Shown: positions 11,822 to 22,975, counted from the stretch's first letter. The stretch is 64,000 bases of DNA from Effrenium voratum (GCA_963377175.1 CAUJNA010003002.1:380001-444000); one strand, 5' to 3'. A program made the numbers and translations. Notes: generated by a model not told the origin, from the letters alone.

Positions 11822-11935
11822 CTTTATTTTTCTGTCTTGTTCTTTTTCATTCTTTCTTTCTTTCCTTCTTTCTTTATTTTCCTTTCTTTCTTTCTTTCCT
11901 TTCTTTCTTTCCTTTCTTCCTTGCTTTCTTTCTTT
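11822..11935 (+). repeat. TTTC/TTCC microsatellite
   Basis: Imperfect pyrimidine tract of TTTC and TTCC units. No coding meaning. Confidence 0.9.
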
Positions 11936-12027
11936 GGGGCGGGAGGGGTTGGCCACATCCATAACGGTTGACCAGCCCGTGTGCGGTTATAGAAAAGCGC
12001 CGGTTGGTTTTGCAGCTGGTGCCGCTG

Positions 12028-12075
12028 GTGGGACGCCGCCTGACAAACAGGGGATCCGGGATAGCGCTGACAAGG
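12028..12075 (+). CDS. Weak exon candidate
   Basis: After ggttttgcag, one frame reads LVPLVGRRLTNRG and another reads a KGFKEFDKS segment slightly downstream. Composition changes from a TTTC repeat to exon-like sequence. I cannot choose the frame. Confidence 0.2.
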
Positions 12076-12839
12076 GGTTCAAAGAATTTGACAAGTCGGC
12101 GTTTGGGTTTTACATGTTTCTCATGGTGGGATGATATTCAAAAAGGACATATAGGGAACCTTCACTGTCGTGGGCATGTTCTTAGCTTTGTTTGTTGTTT
12201 GGTCCTGTTCATTTTGGGGGTTGGGACTGTGAGGCCGATGTGGGTCTCTCTTGGGTGCAGTGGGGAGCAGGTGGGTTCCCAGCTGAATCTGCTTCCCATG
12301 TTGTTTGTGTCAAGGCTTGGTGACTCGCCATCCGGTTCCTTAGGTGCTGTGCGTGGATTTTTGGGTTGGTTTCGTGGTGGGATTTTTTGGAGCTTCGCCC
12401 ACTGAAAGCTGCGCACTTTTAGCATCTGAGGACAGTCCAGAAAAAAAAGGGAAAACAACACCTGAGTTGGGGTTTGGGATGGTGGATTCTTTGAGGCGTG
12501 GACAACCAGCGTAAGCGAGGGAACTATGAACATAGCGCTATATCGGTGTGTCATTTTTCAGGGTGTGATTTAAAGGGAAGCCAAGAGGAAACAGCATGTT
12601 TATCATATATGTATAGATATATATATATATAGGTATCTTTAGCGGGGTCCACGAAGAACATGTATACCCATTGCATATTTTTGACCTCGGCACATTTGGG
12701 TGAATGTCAATCAGCTTCTGCGAGCGCAGCCGAGCCTGATGACGGACAAGAGAGACAAGCAACACTCCAAAGAATGACTTGCAGAGACTCAGAGACACAA
12801 TGGGAAGCTGAAAGATGAATGCAGAACAAGGCACGGCTT

Positions 12840-13180
12840 GTGCTAGACTGCTTGTTGGCTGCAATTACTATAGCGCCAGCCAACTCTTCCAAGTGACGTT
12901 TCGCGAGTCCCGACAAGATGCAAACCAAACCGAACACCGGCAATCAGCAGACTGGGCGCCTGAAAGGGCGTAACTTGCGCCAGCAACGAGCACGTCGGCC
13001 ACAAGTGCCGTTCCGCGCTCGCGCATTGAGCGAATGGAGTGGCGTGGGTGGCACTGGCACGCGGCTTGGGCAAACTGGCTGCTGCTCGGCTGTGCTTTTG
13101 CATGCGCTGATTGCGAGGACTGTCGCCGGTGGAAGCCTTGGCCAATTGGTGCAGCGCGTTTGTTGTTAACCTGGGGATCC
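12840..13180. other. GC-rich segment open on both strands, unrecognised
   Basis: Differs in composition from the surroundings and is open in several frames on both strands, including an 80-residue plus frame and a 138-143 residue minus frame. Translations are Ala/Arg/Gln-rich with no recognisable motif. It could be an exon-derived or inserted fragment; I do not assign a gene. Confidence 0.3.
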
Positions 13181-13451
13181 GTAGTAAGGGTGCACAGCGC
13201 ATATGGACCAGGGATGCTGTCTTGTATGGCAGAAGGAAAGACGGTAAGTCGATATGCACACGACGCTGGTTTCTGAGACGAGTCTTGTGTCAGGTCCACA
13301 GCTGTAGCTCAAGAACTGGAATCCCCAAAATTGCTCCTTGGCAAATGGAAAGAAAGACAAAAACCTGCGGTTGCCATGGGTCTTGAGTTTTGAGCCACAC
13401 CCGCAATGCCGCGTCACGGTTGTTTTTTTCTTTCCTCTTTGGATGTCGCAG

Positions 13452-13558
13452 GCGGATTCGTCGCCCGAGATGCGCAGGACACGGGGCTGTTGCAAACTGC
13501 GAGTCGCCCGGATGCACTCTGGGCCCACGAGATCTTTGCCGGCGTCTCCCTCTATGAG
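13452..13558 (+). CDS. Probable exon upstream of EF-hand exon
   Basis: Begins after gatgtcgcag with two bases completing a codon, then runs 35 codons including GLLQTASRPDALWAHEIFAG and VSLYE. It ends before a GC donor (GCGGGG). Its phase-0 end fits the phase-0 start of the EF-hand exon at 14248. No family is recognised. Both strands are open here, so orientation rests on phase and on the neighbours. Confidence 0.42.
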
Positions 13559-14247
13559 GCGGGGATCCTTTCTGGACAGGCTGGATTTGGATTTGAAGCC
13601 CATCCCATCCAGCCACTTGTTTTGCCCGGATCGTTTTCCCGGCATAGCTTTTCTCCGGCAAACAACTCGCCGCCTGAGAGGACCCTATCATCAAAGCGGG
13701 TGTAACATGACCCATCCAAGCCCCAATTTCGGCGGGAAGCTGCTTCGTGGTCGGTTTCAACCTCACTTCCCAAGCCATCCAAACCACCAGTTTAGGGAAC
13801 TCACTTCCCAAGGCACATCGACCTTGGCTGACCTGTCTGGGGGGAAGCTCAAAAACGAGGAGCCCATGTTCTCAGGTTGGGAGTTGGTACTCCCTTGGGC
13901 TTCGACTTGGAACCAAACCACAGCTTCAGCTTCCACTCGGGGGGAAGCTGCCGTCCCTCAAGGGTGCCAACTCAAGAAGAATGGTCCAGACTTTGGCTCG
14001 GCTTGGCGGGGCGTTTTCAAATTTAAAGGCCGAAGAGCCAGGGGGTCACCAACAAAAGAACCAAATAGCACCGAACACCATCCATCTTTTCCTTAGCCAA
14101 GAACCTGGGGGTCACGAAGAAGAAAAGATCAAGCCTTCACTTGGTGGCAAACCGGGCAGCACCAAACCCCCCCCCCCCAAAAAAAAAGCGCACAAATAAA
14201 AATCCACCACAAACAAAGCCACGCTCGAAGTCCCGGTTCGTTGCCAG

Positions 14248-14352
14248 GTCATGTCCACGTGCCCGGAGTCATCCGTGGGCATCTCTCAAGGCTGCTGGAA
14301 CTCCCGGTTCGACCTCTTCGACCACAACCGGGACGGTCTGATCAGCGCCCAG
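14248..14352 (+). CDS. Exon with EF-hand calcium-binding loop
   Basis: Thirty-five codons starting after gccag and ending before a GA donor (GACGGA). It contains FDLFDHNRDGLISAQ, which matches an EF-hand: a hydrophobic helix end, then loop residues D1, N3, D5, G6 and I8. The twelfth loop position falls at the splice junction and would be the first residue (Asp) of the candidate exon at 15570. An EF-hand implies calcium binding by the encoded protein. Joining this exon to the downstream DUF445-like exons is inference. Confidence 0.55.
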
Positions 14353-14432
14353 GACGGAAGGGACGACGCGGGCGAGAGAAAAAAGACGCGGAGGGGAGAA
14401 AAGCGGAGAGGAGGGGGTTCACACGGGGAACC

Positions 14433-14490
14433 CCGCATATATATATATATATAATACACATGCACGTATTTATATATATATATATATGGG
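14433..14490 (+). repeat. TA microsatellite pair
   Basis: Two (TA)n runs separated by a short spacer, 80 bp after the EF-hand exon. Confidence 0.9.
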
Positions 14491-14789
14491 TTTCTTTGGT
14501 TTCTGGATTAAGCACACACACGCTAAAGAGTGCCGTCAATAATACCGGGGCGTGCGTTTTTCAAAGTCACCAAACATTTCGGGAGTTCAATCAACACCAA
14601 AAGCATGATTTCAACCTAGCCTAAGCATCATTGTTTTTGTGAGAAGTTGATACTTGCTTACATTTGTTTGGAAGAGTGTAAACCACTCGAGTTGCTTTTC
14701 TTTTTTGTCTGTTTTGGAACACTTGAGCTGTGCAAAAAGTCTGACCCAAACTCAGCCAACACAGATACATAGGTGGTTTTTCTGGAAAA

Positions 14790-15270
14790 GGCGTGGGCTA
14801 GACATATGGTGAACACGGTAGAAATATGTGGGCATAAGGCTAGAACTATGTACCCAAATGCTCAATGTATGCATACACATGGTATAATGTTGGCAAAGAG
14901 CTGAACGTATACTATGTAGAAACAAGCTGACACTGGTAGACAAGGACATAATAGGTAGACATGCACCAGACATGCACTAGACATGCCAGACACATGCTAG
15001 ACAGATGCTAGGAGTATGTTAGGCAACGGCTAGAGAACACGTGACAAGTTTAATTGCTGCAAATAAGTTAGAGCTACAATGTCCAAGGTAGCATCATTGT
15101 GGACAGGCTAGGCATATGCTTGAACTATGCAAGGTTCGCTACACCTATGCTCTAAAATTCCTTGGAATGCCGCATGTGGATTACAGCTAGACAAAAATAA
15201 GTATATGACACAGTATACAAGCTAGACATACACAACACACTGCACATGCTAGATGCACTCTAGGCATACA
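14790..15270 (+). repeat. Degenerate CTAGACATATGC-type repeat field
   Basis: About 480 bp with many spaced variants of gctagacatatg, gctagaacta and tgctagac. The period is irregular, so this is an old decayed tandem array. No exon-like patch. Confidence 0.6.
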
Positions 15271-15569
15271 CAAGGCAGTTGCTGCCACTTCCATTCAAGA
15301 TGCAACAATGAATGAAACAACAGTAGCATGCGCAGCATATTCCGGTTTGCAGTGTTTCAACTAAAACACAGGGCCCCAGGGGCGACCCACTCATATGGCT
15401 TATGTGACTTCCATTTGCTTAAGAACATGTTTAAATTTTCCCCTGTTGGTTTTAAAGGGAATCTATTACTACTGATTTTTTTTTCCAGAGGGCTTAAGCA
15501 AATGGAGGATGAGTTTAAAGAGGGGCACCCATGGCTATGACTCGCATCCGGTTCTTCCGGTCGCCTGAG

Positions 15570-15600
15570 GACCTCTCGAAGACCACCGCGGCGCCTCGGA
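15570..15600 (+). CDS. Exon candidate completing EF-hand
   Basis: Begins GAC after cgcctgag, in phase 0 with the 14248 exon, and reads DLSKTTAAPRI. The first Asp could serve as the last ligand of the EF-hand loop. The 3' boundary is ambiguous, with several GA, GC or GT choices between 15590 and 15610. Confidence 0.33.
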
Positions 15601-16363
15601 TAGAGAGCCGAGGTGTTTTTGGAGGGCGGGCGTGGCTCAAAATTATGGTGCAAACCGCCAGGTGTTTGAGTCTTGTTTTTTCTTCTTCTCTTGTTTTTTC
15701 CTCTTGTCTTTTTTCTTCTTTTTTAAAATTACCAAGGCGCCATTTGGGCTCCATTCAGACAGCCGGGGAAGGTGGGCCCGTGTTTTCTTAGTGGCTGAGT
15801 GGCTGATTCTATGGGAAAACCGGGCTGGCAGATCCCATGTGGACGCTGGGAGGTCTTCTGCCAAAAAGGATTCCAAGAGTGAGGCCAGTCCAACCAAGAG
15901 TTGCTTCCCTACATGGGAGTGTCTTTTTTTGGTTGAGTTGGCGCCTTTTGTTTTGCAGTTTAAAAGGGGCACCACAAGGAAAACCAACATCCAGTTTGCG
16001 GGTTCGCTAAGGACACGCCCATATTTCCCCTTTTGGTGGTTTCAATATCAAATGGGACCTTCAACGAACCAGTCGGTGACATTTTCCCGCCTTCGGGCAA
16101 AGTGCCTCAGAGCGCTAGCTTGAACCGATCTTTTTCCAGGTCGGAGGTGGGGACCATAGGTGTCTTAGGTTAGTCTGGCTAGAAATCGATGGGTTCCACG
16201 GGCTTAGATGGGTTTTGTTCCATTTACCGTGGCCATATCTTTTTCAAAAGGCCTATGGTTGAGACCCCACGTTTCCCTCTTGCAATATCTGTGTTGCGCT
16301 TTTTCGGCGCGGGTGGCCCCTTTGTGGCTTCCCTATGGCATCCGTGGAGAACCCCCCTCCGAG

Positions 16364-16435
16364 GCCGGGAAGAACTTCACGCGGCAGGAGCTGCAGGCGG
16401 GGGTGGCCATGGCGGCGAGGTGGTTCCCGGAAGAG
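16364..16435 (+). CDS. Exon (GKNFTRQELQAGV...)
   Basis: Twenty-four codons between ctccgag and the GC donor GCAGGG. It reads AGKNFTRQELQAGVAMAARW then FPEE. The pattern resembles the helix after a calcium-binding loop (FTRQELQ). Start and end are both phase 0, matching the next exon. A G-rich tract (16440-16490) follows immediately in the intron. Confidence 0.5.
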
Positions 16436-16696
16436 GCAGGGGGGGGTGGGGTGGGGGGGGCGGCGGTGAGTTGGGGGGGGGGGGGGGGTGATCAGACCAA
16501 CAAACTCTTCCCATTTAGTGGTGAAAGCAAACAAATAGAATGGTAGTGTTTGTAATGCTCATCCCATGTTCATCGGACCTTTTGATCAACCCGGATGTGT
16601 CAAGGACCCCCCTTCAAGTGCTTGTCTTCAGTTTTTTTCCATTTCTCAACCTTAAACTGGGTGATTTCGATCAACCAGAGTCCTCGCCGATCACTT

Positions 16697-16792
16697 GCGG
16701 GTGGACAAAATCCGATTTGCACCGCTTGGGATACCTTTAAAGAATGGGATACACCTCCTATCCACTAATACAGGATTTCGTCCACCCACAGG
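16697..16792 (+). mobile_element. Family B element, degenerate
   Basis: Ends gggtggacaaaatccg and caggatttcgtccaccc are inverted. Short interior without coding potential. Lies between the exons at 16364 and 17183, i.e. inside an inferred intron. Confidence 0.55.
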
Positions 16793-17182
16793 GATCTTCA
16801 AAGAAATCAACAAGCAGTAGCCGCTGGACCAACGTTGAAGTTTCTCCAGCCAAGGATACGGGAGTTTCAGGTTAATAGAGTCGACCAAATGGGTTTCTCA
16901 AACCCCTTTTTGGATGGGTCTTAAAGGACAACCAGACGGAAACCACCTACCTGGAGGGATCCTAATTTTGAGAAACACCCATATGGCTATGGCTACGGCG
17001 AATTTCCGCGGGACTTAGACGTACGTCTCGACTAACTGGCGGAGGGGTCAGGGAGGGTTGGGAGGGCAAGAGTCTGATCATTCATGGCTGGCTCGTCTTT
17101 TCTTTGTTTTTTTTTTGGGGGGGGGGCCTAAAGTGGATTTCGGTGTTCCTTTTGGTTTCCCAGGCTATTGTCGAAAAGCCAG

Positions 17183-17263
17183 GCTGGGCGGCTGATCACG
17201 CACGCTCCGCTGATCACAGAGCTGGCGCTCAGTGAGGACCTGGGAAAGATGGGCCTGGACAAG
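17183..17263 (+). CDS. Exon (GRLITHAPLITELALSEDLG)
   Basis: Twenty-seven codons after aagccag, reading AGRLITHAPLITELALSEDL then GKMGLDK, and ending before a GC donor (GCCCTC). Phase 0 at both ends. The peptide looks helical and amphipathic. No known domain is recognised. Confidence 0.48.
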
Positions 17264-17329
17264 GCCCTCCGAGTCTCGCGTCTTCTTCTTCCAATCTGCA
17301 CGTTGCGCGCAAAGCCCAAACCCCAACTC

Positions 17330-17455
17330 CCCCCCCAAAAAACAACCACCCAACACCCCTAACTTTCCTCCCCCAAAACCCCCAAAACCCCCAAAACCTC
17401 CAAAACCCCCAAAACCCCCAAACCCCCCCACCCCCCAACCTTCCAACCTTCCAAC
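17330..17455 (+). repeat. C-rich CCCCCAAAA tandem repeat
   Basis: Imperfect ccccaaaa units follow the 17183 exon. Minus-strand open frames here are Gly/Phe/Trp artefacts. Next to it (17480-17560) the strand bias flips to G-rich. Confidence 0.9.
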
Positions 17456-17950
17456 CGCAGTTCTAACAGAGTTGAGTGGTTGAGAGTGGGGGGTGTGAGG
17501 GGAGGGGTGGGGGGGAGTTGTATTGGGTTGGGGTGTTAGGAGGTTCTGCGGTTGAAGGGGTTGCGGTGGGTGAAAAGGGCTTTTGGTGCAAGTGCCAGTG
17601 ACCATGTTCTCTTGACTTGGTGGAGTTGCAAGGGTGCAGGTAAGGATCTTTGCACATTGGGGGTAGTTACAAAAACAAGGAGACCTTTTTACAGATGCCT
17701 GCTTTGGTTTTGCTCCGTCCAGCTCAAGGTTCATGGAGCGGTTTTTGGATTTGTTCAGAGTTTAGCAGTTGATTTTGGAACGGACCCTCATCTGACTTCA
17801 GGTCGTTTTCTTTGGCGGAGCACATATTTCCCTGGGCTTTACCTAATATGAGTGACGCTCGAGTGGACTGATTTTTCCTTGTCCCAGGTACCTTCCCATT
17901 TGCGGGACCCAGAGGGTTTTGGGGAAAATGGCTTGCCCTTTTGCCCTTTC

Positions 17951-18030
17951 TTGGGGAAGCGTCCCCTACTAAGATAGACTACAGAAACAAGTTGGTACCC
18001 CTATTCTAACCTCTCTACTGGAGGACCTGG
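17951..18030 (+). mobile_element. Family A copy 3 (left end decayed)
   Basis: Shares gtcccctactaa...agactac core and ctctctactggaggacc right end with the other copies. The left inverted end is not recognisable. Confidence 0.55.
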
Positions 18031-18354
18031 ATGGCTTTTCCAGTTCCATGGGCCATGGGAGGGTATCCTTCAGGCGGACGACCTATGCTCGCCTCCAGAG
18101 CTTCCAACTTCCCTTTAGGCCATCCATAGGGTTCCCCCCCCCCCCCCTCGCGACGAATTGCCTCCCCACGCCCCCAAATTGGGTTTGATGGCCAAAGGGA
18201 GAGTAAGCGAAAGGGCATCAGTAGGTTCCTCCCCCCCCAAAAAAGAAAAGAAAAGAAGAAGCCTCCTGCCATTACTTCCTACCTCATATGGCTTCCCTTG
18301 CACGTTTAGCTTCACCCTTTTTATCGTTCCTCCCACCCCCCCACCCCCAAAAAA

Positions 18355-18427
18355 GAAGAAGAAGAAGAAGAAGAAGAAGAAGAAGAAGAAGAAGAAGAAG
18401 AAGAAGAAGAAGAAGAACAAGAAGAAA
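18355..18427 (+). repeat. (AAG)n microsatellite
   Basis: About 23 AAG units, 34 bp upstream of the exon starting at 18461. Confidence 0.95.
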
Positions 18428-18460
18428 CGGTTCCATGGCCATTGGGGTTCCTACCGCCAG

Positions 18461-18620
18461 GTGCCGGCCCCCAACGACCCCCTGCCCAAGCTGCCGCCCG
18501 CTTCCCCCCTGCGACGCGCACGCCTTCGACGCCGCGAGCGCGGCGGCGGCTCCGCGCTGGCGGCGCTGAGCCCCGAGTGCCTCCAGGGCTCCGTGGACGT
18601 GGCGGCCAGCACCCTGCGCC
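18461..18620 (+). CDS. Probable exon, Pro/Arg-rich then SALAALSPECLQGSVDVA
   Basis: Starts after ctaccgccag in the phase expected from the 17183 exon. It reads VPAPNDPLPKLPPASPL, an Arg-rich stretch, then SALAALSPECLQGSVDVAAS. GC-rich at all codon positions, so a second frame is also open. The 3' donor is unresolved; a TA microsatellite follows. It lies directly after an (AAG)n tract. Confidence 0.4.
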
Positions 18621-18718
18621 CGGGATCCGTTTTTTCTTCTTCTTCTTTATATATATATATATTATGTATAAATAACAAAAATAGCGCGGGCGAACAAATC
18701 GGAGTCAGGTCCATCAGC

Positions 18719-18831
18719 TAGGTGCCCGAGCTCTCACCGGTTTCATTTTTGGTTGGGAGGGTTCCCCTACTGAAATAGACGACGCAAAAAAGGGTACCCA
18801 CTTATTCTAACCTCTCTACTGGAGGACCTAG
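18719..18831 (+). mobile_element. Family A copy 4
   Basis: Starts ctaggtgcccgag, carries the ggttcccctactgaaatag core and ends ctctactggaggacctag. It separates the exon candidates at 18461 and 18965. Confidence 0.6.
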
Positions 18832-18964
18832 TCGGAGTCAGGGAGAGAGAGGTGGGCAAGACACAGGCTCACCTTTTTGAGAAGCCCTCAAACCGGTGGA
18901 CGCCCCAAGAAACGTTCTTCATGTCTTGCAAACGTGGCATGTGTCCCCCTTTTTTGGACCTAAG

Positions 18965-19029
18965 AGTGGCAGCCTGGAGATTTACCGTGGCTCGCTCGTG
19001 GCTCGGAATGGCTGGGCGAATTTGGAAGG
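18965..19029 (+). CDS. Probable exon (SGSLEIYRGSLVARNGW)
   Basis: Reads SGSLEIYRGSLVARNGWANL then EGDP after a ctaag acceptor. Exon-like composition between AT-richer element sequence. The phase with the next exon is unresolved, so boundaries are approximate. No family is recognised. Confidence 0.4.
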
Positions 19030-19511
19030 CGATCCCATCCTATGGTGGTGGGTCAAGACCAATGGGATCACATTTTCATGGTTGTTGTTGGGAAACCTTT
19101 TACCTTTTTGCTCATTGCGGTTTAGTGGGAAATCCAACCACTTAACTGCTAAAATTTAGATGTTTGCTCCCCTTCCAACGTCAACCAAGTTTTGGTTGGT
19201 AGGTGCACCACCCATTTTCGTCGGGATTTTAGTGGGGATTGGGATGTTCACTGGGGGTGAGGGGGCTTTTGACCCATGGCCATATGGTTCTGACTCGCGT
19301 TCGTCCTTTTCTCTTTTTCGTTCTGAAGAGAACCCTGGGGTGAGGTGTCCGTCTTCAAAATGAGACCAGCACTTGCTGTCCTTTGTTCGCCTGGTGCGTC
19401 CTTTCTTCCGCGTGACCCTTCTCGTGTCTACCATCCTGTCCTTGATCTCCATGCGGTTGGTGGAGTGGCTTTGTGCTTTTCCGGTTCTCCCTAGGGTCCG
19501 GGTGAGGGGGC

Positions 19512-19629
19512 CATGGTTCAAAACCAATGGTACCATTTTGGGGTGGGAGCACCACCCATTTTATAACCTGTTTTAGTGGGAATTGAACTGGATGTTCACT
19601 AGGGGGTACGATTTGGGTTTTGACCCATG
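19512..19629 (+). mobile_element. TIR element with catggttcaaaacc ends
   Basis: Ends catggttcaaaacc and ggttttgacccatg match at 13 of 14 inverted positions. Interior includes agtgggaattgaactgg. It ends about 38 bp before the exon at 19667. Confidence 0.6.
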
Positions 19630-19666
19630 CCCAGGGAAAGAGAGAGCTTGCTCGACTTCTCTCGAG

Positions 19667-19760
19667 TTGAGGAGCCTCACCTTCAACATCCTGGGCATGA
19701 CTTTGCCGAATGGCAAGCTGGTGGCAGACATCCTGCAGGGCAACAACGTGGTGGTGGAAA
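19667..19760 (+). CDS. Exon (LTFNILGMTLPNGKLVADIL)
   Basis: Reads LRSLTFNILGMTLPNGKLVA then DILQGNNVVVE, with a GC donor (GCAGCT) at 19761 leaving phase 1. The next exon (20498) supplies the matching two bases, giving a continuous frame. The start may be 19667 (TTG) or 19672. No domain is recognised. Confidence 0.5.
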
Positions 19761-19790
19761 GCAGCTCGCCCGCAATCCATGGAACCAGAG

Positions 19791-19910
19791 GGTGTGTCTT
19801 TTATAGGGGTCCGCCCCCCCCCCCCAAGAAAAAATGATATACGGTGGTGTTCCTTTTGGTTTTTCCTTTAAAGCCAACAAACAGGGGGTATCTTCAGAAA
19901 AGGACACCCC
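19791..19910 (+). mobile_element. TIR element, family E (gggtgtgtc ends)
   Basis: Ends gggtgtgtctttta and aaaaggacaccccg are inverted. The interior carries the very common cctttaaagccaacaaaca block. It starts 30 bp after the exon ending at 19760. Confidence 0.6.
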
Positions 19911-20210
19911 GAAATTGCTTTGGCGCCGGGAAGGGTTGTATGGATGCCGCAGCTGGTTGGACCCGTCTTTGGCCTTCCGTACGGCCGTGCGGATACCACG
20001 GATCTTTTTCTACTCCAAAAGGGCGACGATCGTTTTTCCGGGAGAAAAAACACCTACGGCTGAAGCCCCAAGAAGTTGAAGGTTGGGCTTTTTGCTCCCA
20101 GGCGCCTAAACGTAGGGCACCATGTTGGGTGCTTTACTCAGCTGGGGGATCACATGTGGCCCCAAGCTGCTCGAAGGGGTCCTTTGTTTTGGAAGATGTG
20201 ACTCATGTTA

Positions 20211-20314
20211 ATGTTGACCCCGTATTCATCAACCCCAGTTTATCCGTGTGTCCCGGGGTTGGAGGGAACAACCCGCTATTAGTAAACTGGGGTTGATTAC
20301 TATGGGGTCAACAT
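20211..20314 (+). mobile_element. TIR element, family D copy 2 (complete)
   Basis: Ends atgttgaccccgtattcatc and actatggggtcaacat, continuing aaccccagttta / taaactggggtt. Arms of about 32 bp with few mismatches around a ~40-bp core (cccggggttggagggaac). Confidence 0.75.
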
Positions 20315-20497
20315 TATGAGAATCGTGGGTATGTTCTTTAAGAGTTGGAACCGCCTCAAAAGTGGTTGGACAGGAATATTCAAACAAATGATGTCCATCA
20401 AAGGGTCCCGAACAAGAAACCACTTGCGCCCATGTGAGTTCAATGCTTGTGAGAAAGGATTTATTTGCCACTGCTCCAAGAGCATTGAGACTGTGAG

Positions 20498-20593
20498 GCA
20501 TTGTCGACACCGTGCATGAGAAGCAGGAGGCGACGGACAACTTGTCAATCGCGCAGAAAGTCTGGCAAGTCTTCCAGATCCTCCATGACGAGG
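20498..20593 (+). CDS. Exon (ATDNLSIAQKVWQVFQILHD)
   Basis: Two bases plus 31 codons plus one base, between gtgag and the GC donor GCATCT. Reads IVDTVHEKQEATDNLSIAQK and VWQVFQILHDE, a strongly helical peptide. Phase fits both neighbours. The opposite strand is also open (20545-20730) and ends in an acidic peptide; the plus strand is preferred because of phase agreement. Confidence 0.5.
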
Positions 20594-21548
20594 GCATCTT
20601 CAGTGTCTTGCCAACTCACCGTCTGTCTTGCAAGTTGCCTTGCCGCCTCTAGGCTTTGCGCCTCCGCCTCTTGCTTTATGTTCAGTTGCAGGGAGGAGTG
20701 GTGCAGGAGCCACGGGATCCCAAACCTCAACCCGCTTTCATTCGTGGGGCTTTCGCCTTTCGTGTGGGGGATTGTGCGGGTGCTTTTGAGTCTCGTGCGA
20801 TTTATCCGCCCGGATGGATCTGGGTATGTGTTTTTTCAGGGTACCCTTTCGTTGGTGGTTTAATGGGAAGTCCAAAATTCAATCAAGCACCACCTTTTTG
20901 GGGGAGACCCCACTTTCGGCGCACGTTGCACTCCCGAGGGTGTGTTGTGCGACGTCTTCCGACATGAAGCGCTGCTTGCATTTGGCTCGAGTTCTTGGAA
21001 TTTTCCGCAGGACTGTTGTCACACTCTGCAAGCCGCGTTTCAGGGGTTGAACTGGGAGATGGCTCTCAGATCTACTACGCGATTTTGTTTTCCGCACCTG
21101 AAGCACAGCCAAGCGACTGTGGTTACTCCAGTGCTTTTAGATGAACAATTCCACAGCCCCACCTTCTGCTCTGATCGACCAAGCAACTCTGTCATTCACA
21201 CGGTTTGTGTTAAAGTTTTGGCAGCCCTAAGATTAGTTGGTTTCCCTTTGGCTTCCCTTGATCACCACGACGAGCCTCCCATATCGATCCCCGAGCCGAG
21301 CCAACTTGAATCCGAACAGCCCACAGCACTTGCCCTCAAATCGATCCCGAGACCCCGTTTCGAAGTATCGAATCGGTGCCCGAAAAATCGCGCTCTTATT
21401 TAAAAGAGCCACCGGTTTTCTCTCAACCGTTTTTGTTTTTTGCACACACCCTTGGGGTTTGAAGCAGTTTTTATCTTGAACCAGCCATGTTGTTTGTTGG
21501 TTCTGCCCGGGGTTTGTGGCTATAAGAACCAACCCAGCTCGATCGAAG

Positions 21549-21619
21549 CCATCGATCGATCCATCCGCGCCATGCTGGGCTTCCGGTGCCGGCCGCGCTG
21601 CGGGAATCGGGTCTACCGG
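21549..21619 (+). CDS. Exon (AIDRSIRAMLGFRCRPRCGN)
   Basis: Reads AIDRSIRAMLGFRCRPRCGN then RVYR, ending before the GA donor GAGGGC. The two leading bases complete the codon left by 20498-20593. Two cysteines lie in a basic CRPRC context, possibly structural. GC content rises sharply against the flanks. Confidence 0.48.
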
Positions 21620-22257
21620 GAGGGCTCCGTAGAAGCTCGGCCTCGATGCTTTGGATTTGGTTCGGTGGCTCGGTGGTTCGGTGCTTCGGTGGCTAGGGGG
21701 GGACATGCGTCCCAGGTTTCTCGTTGGCCTTTTTTTTTTTGGGGGGGGGGGGCGGGGGGGCGGGGGGGGTGTCTTTTTCCGTGCTTCTCGTGCTCTTTTT
21801 TGGGCGGGGGAAGGGGGGGCTAGGGGGTGGCGTCCCGTGTTTCTCTTGATTCTATTTCTTTTGGGGGGGGAGCCATTTCATTTTTGCGAAACCTCCAAAA
21901 GTGGCGACCGGTTAGTGGAAGCTGCCAGTCAACTTGATCAACTTTTGAGGGGGAGATCCAGCGACCCCGGGTGGTTTGGACTTGTGGTTTGGGAATTGAC
22001 CCCCTGGTTCTTGTAGGGGGTTTATCAACCCTCACTTGCAGCGGCAAATCGACCTTGGCTGACCTTTTGGTGTCCCCTTTCTTGGAAAGCCTGGTGGTCA
22101 CAGGTATCCTTTTTGGGTTTGGCAAGACATAGATGGTAATAGTTTAGATGGGTATTGAGGTACTCCATGTACCAGGCAAACCCATATCGACCTTTTTGGG
22201 GGTCTCCCGACGATTGAATCTAAGAATCAGACCCCGCCAAGAAAAAAGAAACACATG

Positions 22258-22333
22258 TATCTCTCTCTCTCTCTCTCTCGTATATATATATATATATATA
22301 TATTGATATATGTGTATATATATATATATATGT
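22258..22333 (+). repeat. (TC)n(TA)n microsatellite
   Basis: A TC run passes into TA runs with a short tgtg interruption. Confidence 0.95.
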
Positions 22334-22660
22334 GTTTTTTCCCCCTTTTGGTTTCCCGTTCCACCTAAGTTTCCGTGGGTTTTGTTTGAGTGGGGGTCTT
22401 TTTTAGGTCCCAGTCTGGAATTGCAGGCTGTAAGAAGGTCCCAAATTGTCTCACACGTTTTTTCCAAAATCCATGTTTGTTGTTCACTTCCATTTGCCGA
22501 AGAACAGCGCCAATTTCCCTTTTTGGTTTTACAGGGAACCTATCACTACTGGACATGTTTGATTTCTTCCGGGCAGCTTAGCAACTGAAGGCTCACAAGG
22601 CAGCACGCTGCTTAGAAGAGCCAGGCAAGTCCAGTTCTCTTCTTGAATCAAGACACAAGC

Positions 22661-22860
22661 TACTGTGGATGGACGAAATCCATTTCGCACCAGTTCAGAA
22701 ACCCTGGTTTCTGATGATTCCCCTAGAAATACCAACAAACCTTATGGTTTCAACCATGGTTTCAAAGAACCGTCGGAAGCCATTGTTTATTGTTATTTAC
22801 AGGGGAAGCATCCTTCCAGGGTTTCCTAGGTGGTGCGAATTGGATTTCGTCCATCCACGT
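22661..22860 (+). mobile_element. Family B element, long copy
   Basis: Ends tactgtggatggacgaaatc and ggatttcgtccatccacg. About 200 bp, with the inner landmarks ttcccctagaaataccaac and acaggggaag. Confidence 0.65.
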
Positions 22861-22871
22861 TTGAATCAAAT

Positions 22872-22975
22872 GGGCGTGGCTCAACATTAAACAGGAGGGG
22901 CAAACTGCAGGTTTTGGTCCATGTTTCCACTTACCAGGGCAACCCATTGGAATTCCGGTGTTTTGAGCCACAGCC
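22872..22975 (+). mobile_element. TIR element, family F copy 3 (complete)
   Basis: Ends gggcgtggctcaac and gttttgagccacagcc. The core caggttttggtccatgtttc is identical over 20 bp to copy 2, 18 kb away. Confidence 0.75.

Noticed and set aside
13290..14199. Long overlapping frames on both strands at 13.3-14.2 kb
   Set aside because: They extend far beyond the supported exon 13452-13558 into element-like intronic sequence; no motif supports them.
17340..17440. CCCCAAAA tracts resembling ciliate telomeres
   Set aside because: Units are irregular and internal, and dinoflagellate telomeres are TTTAGGG-type; this is a simple C-rich repeat.
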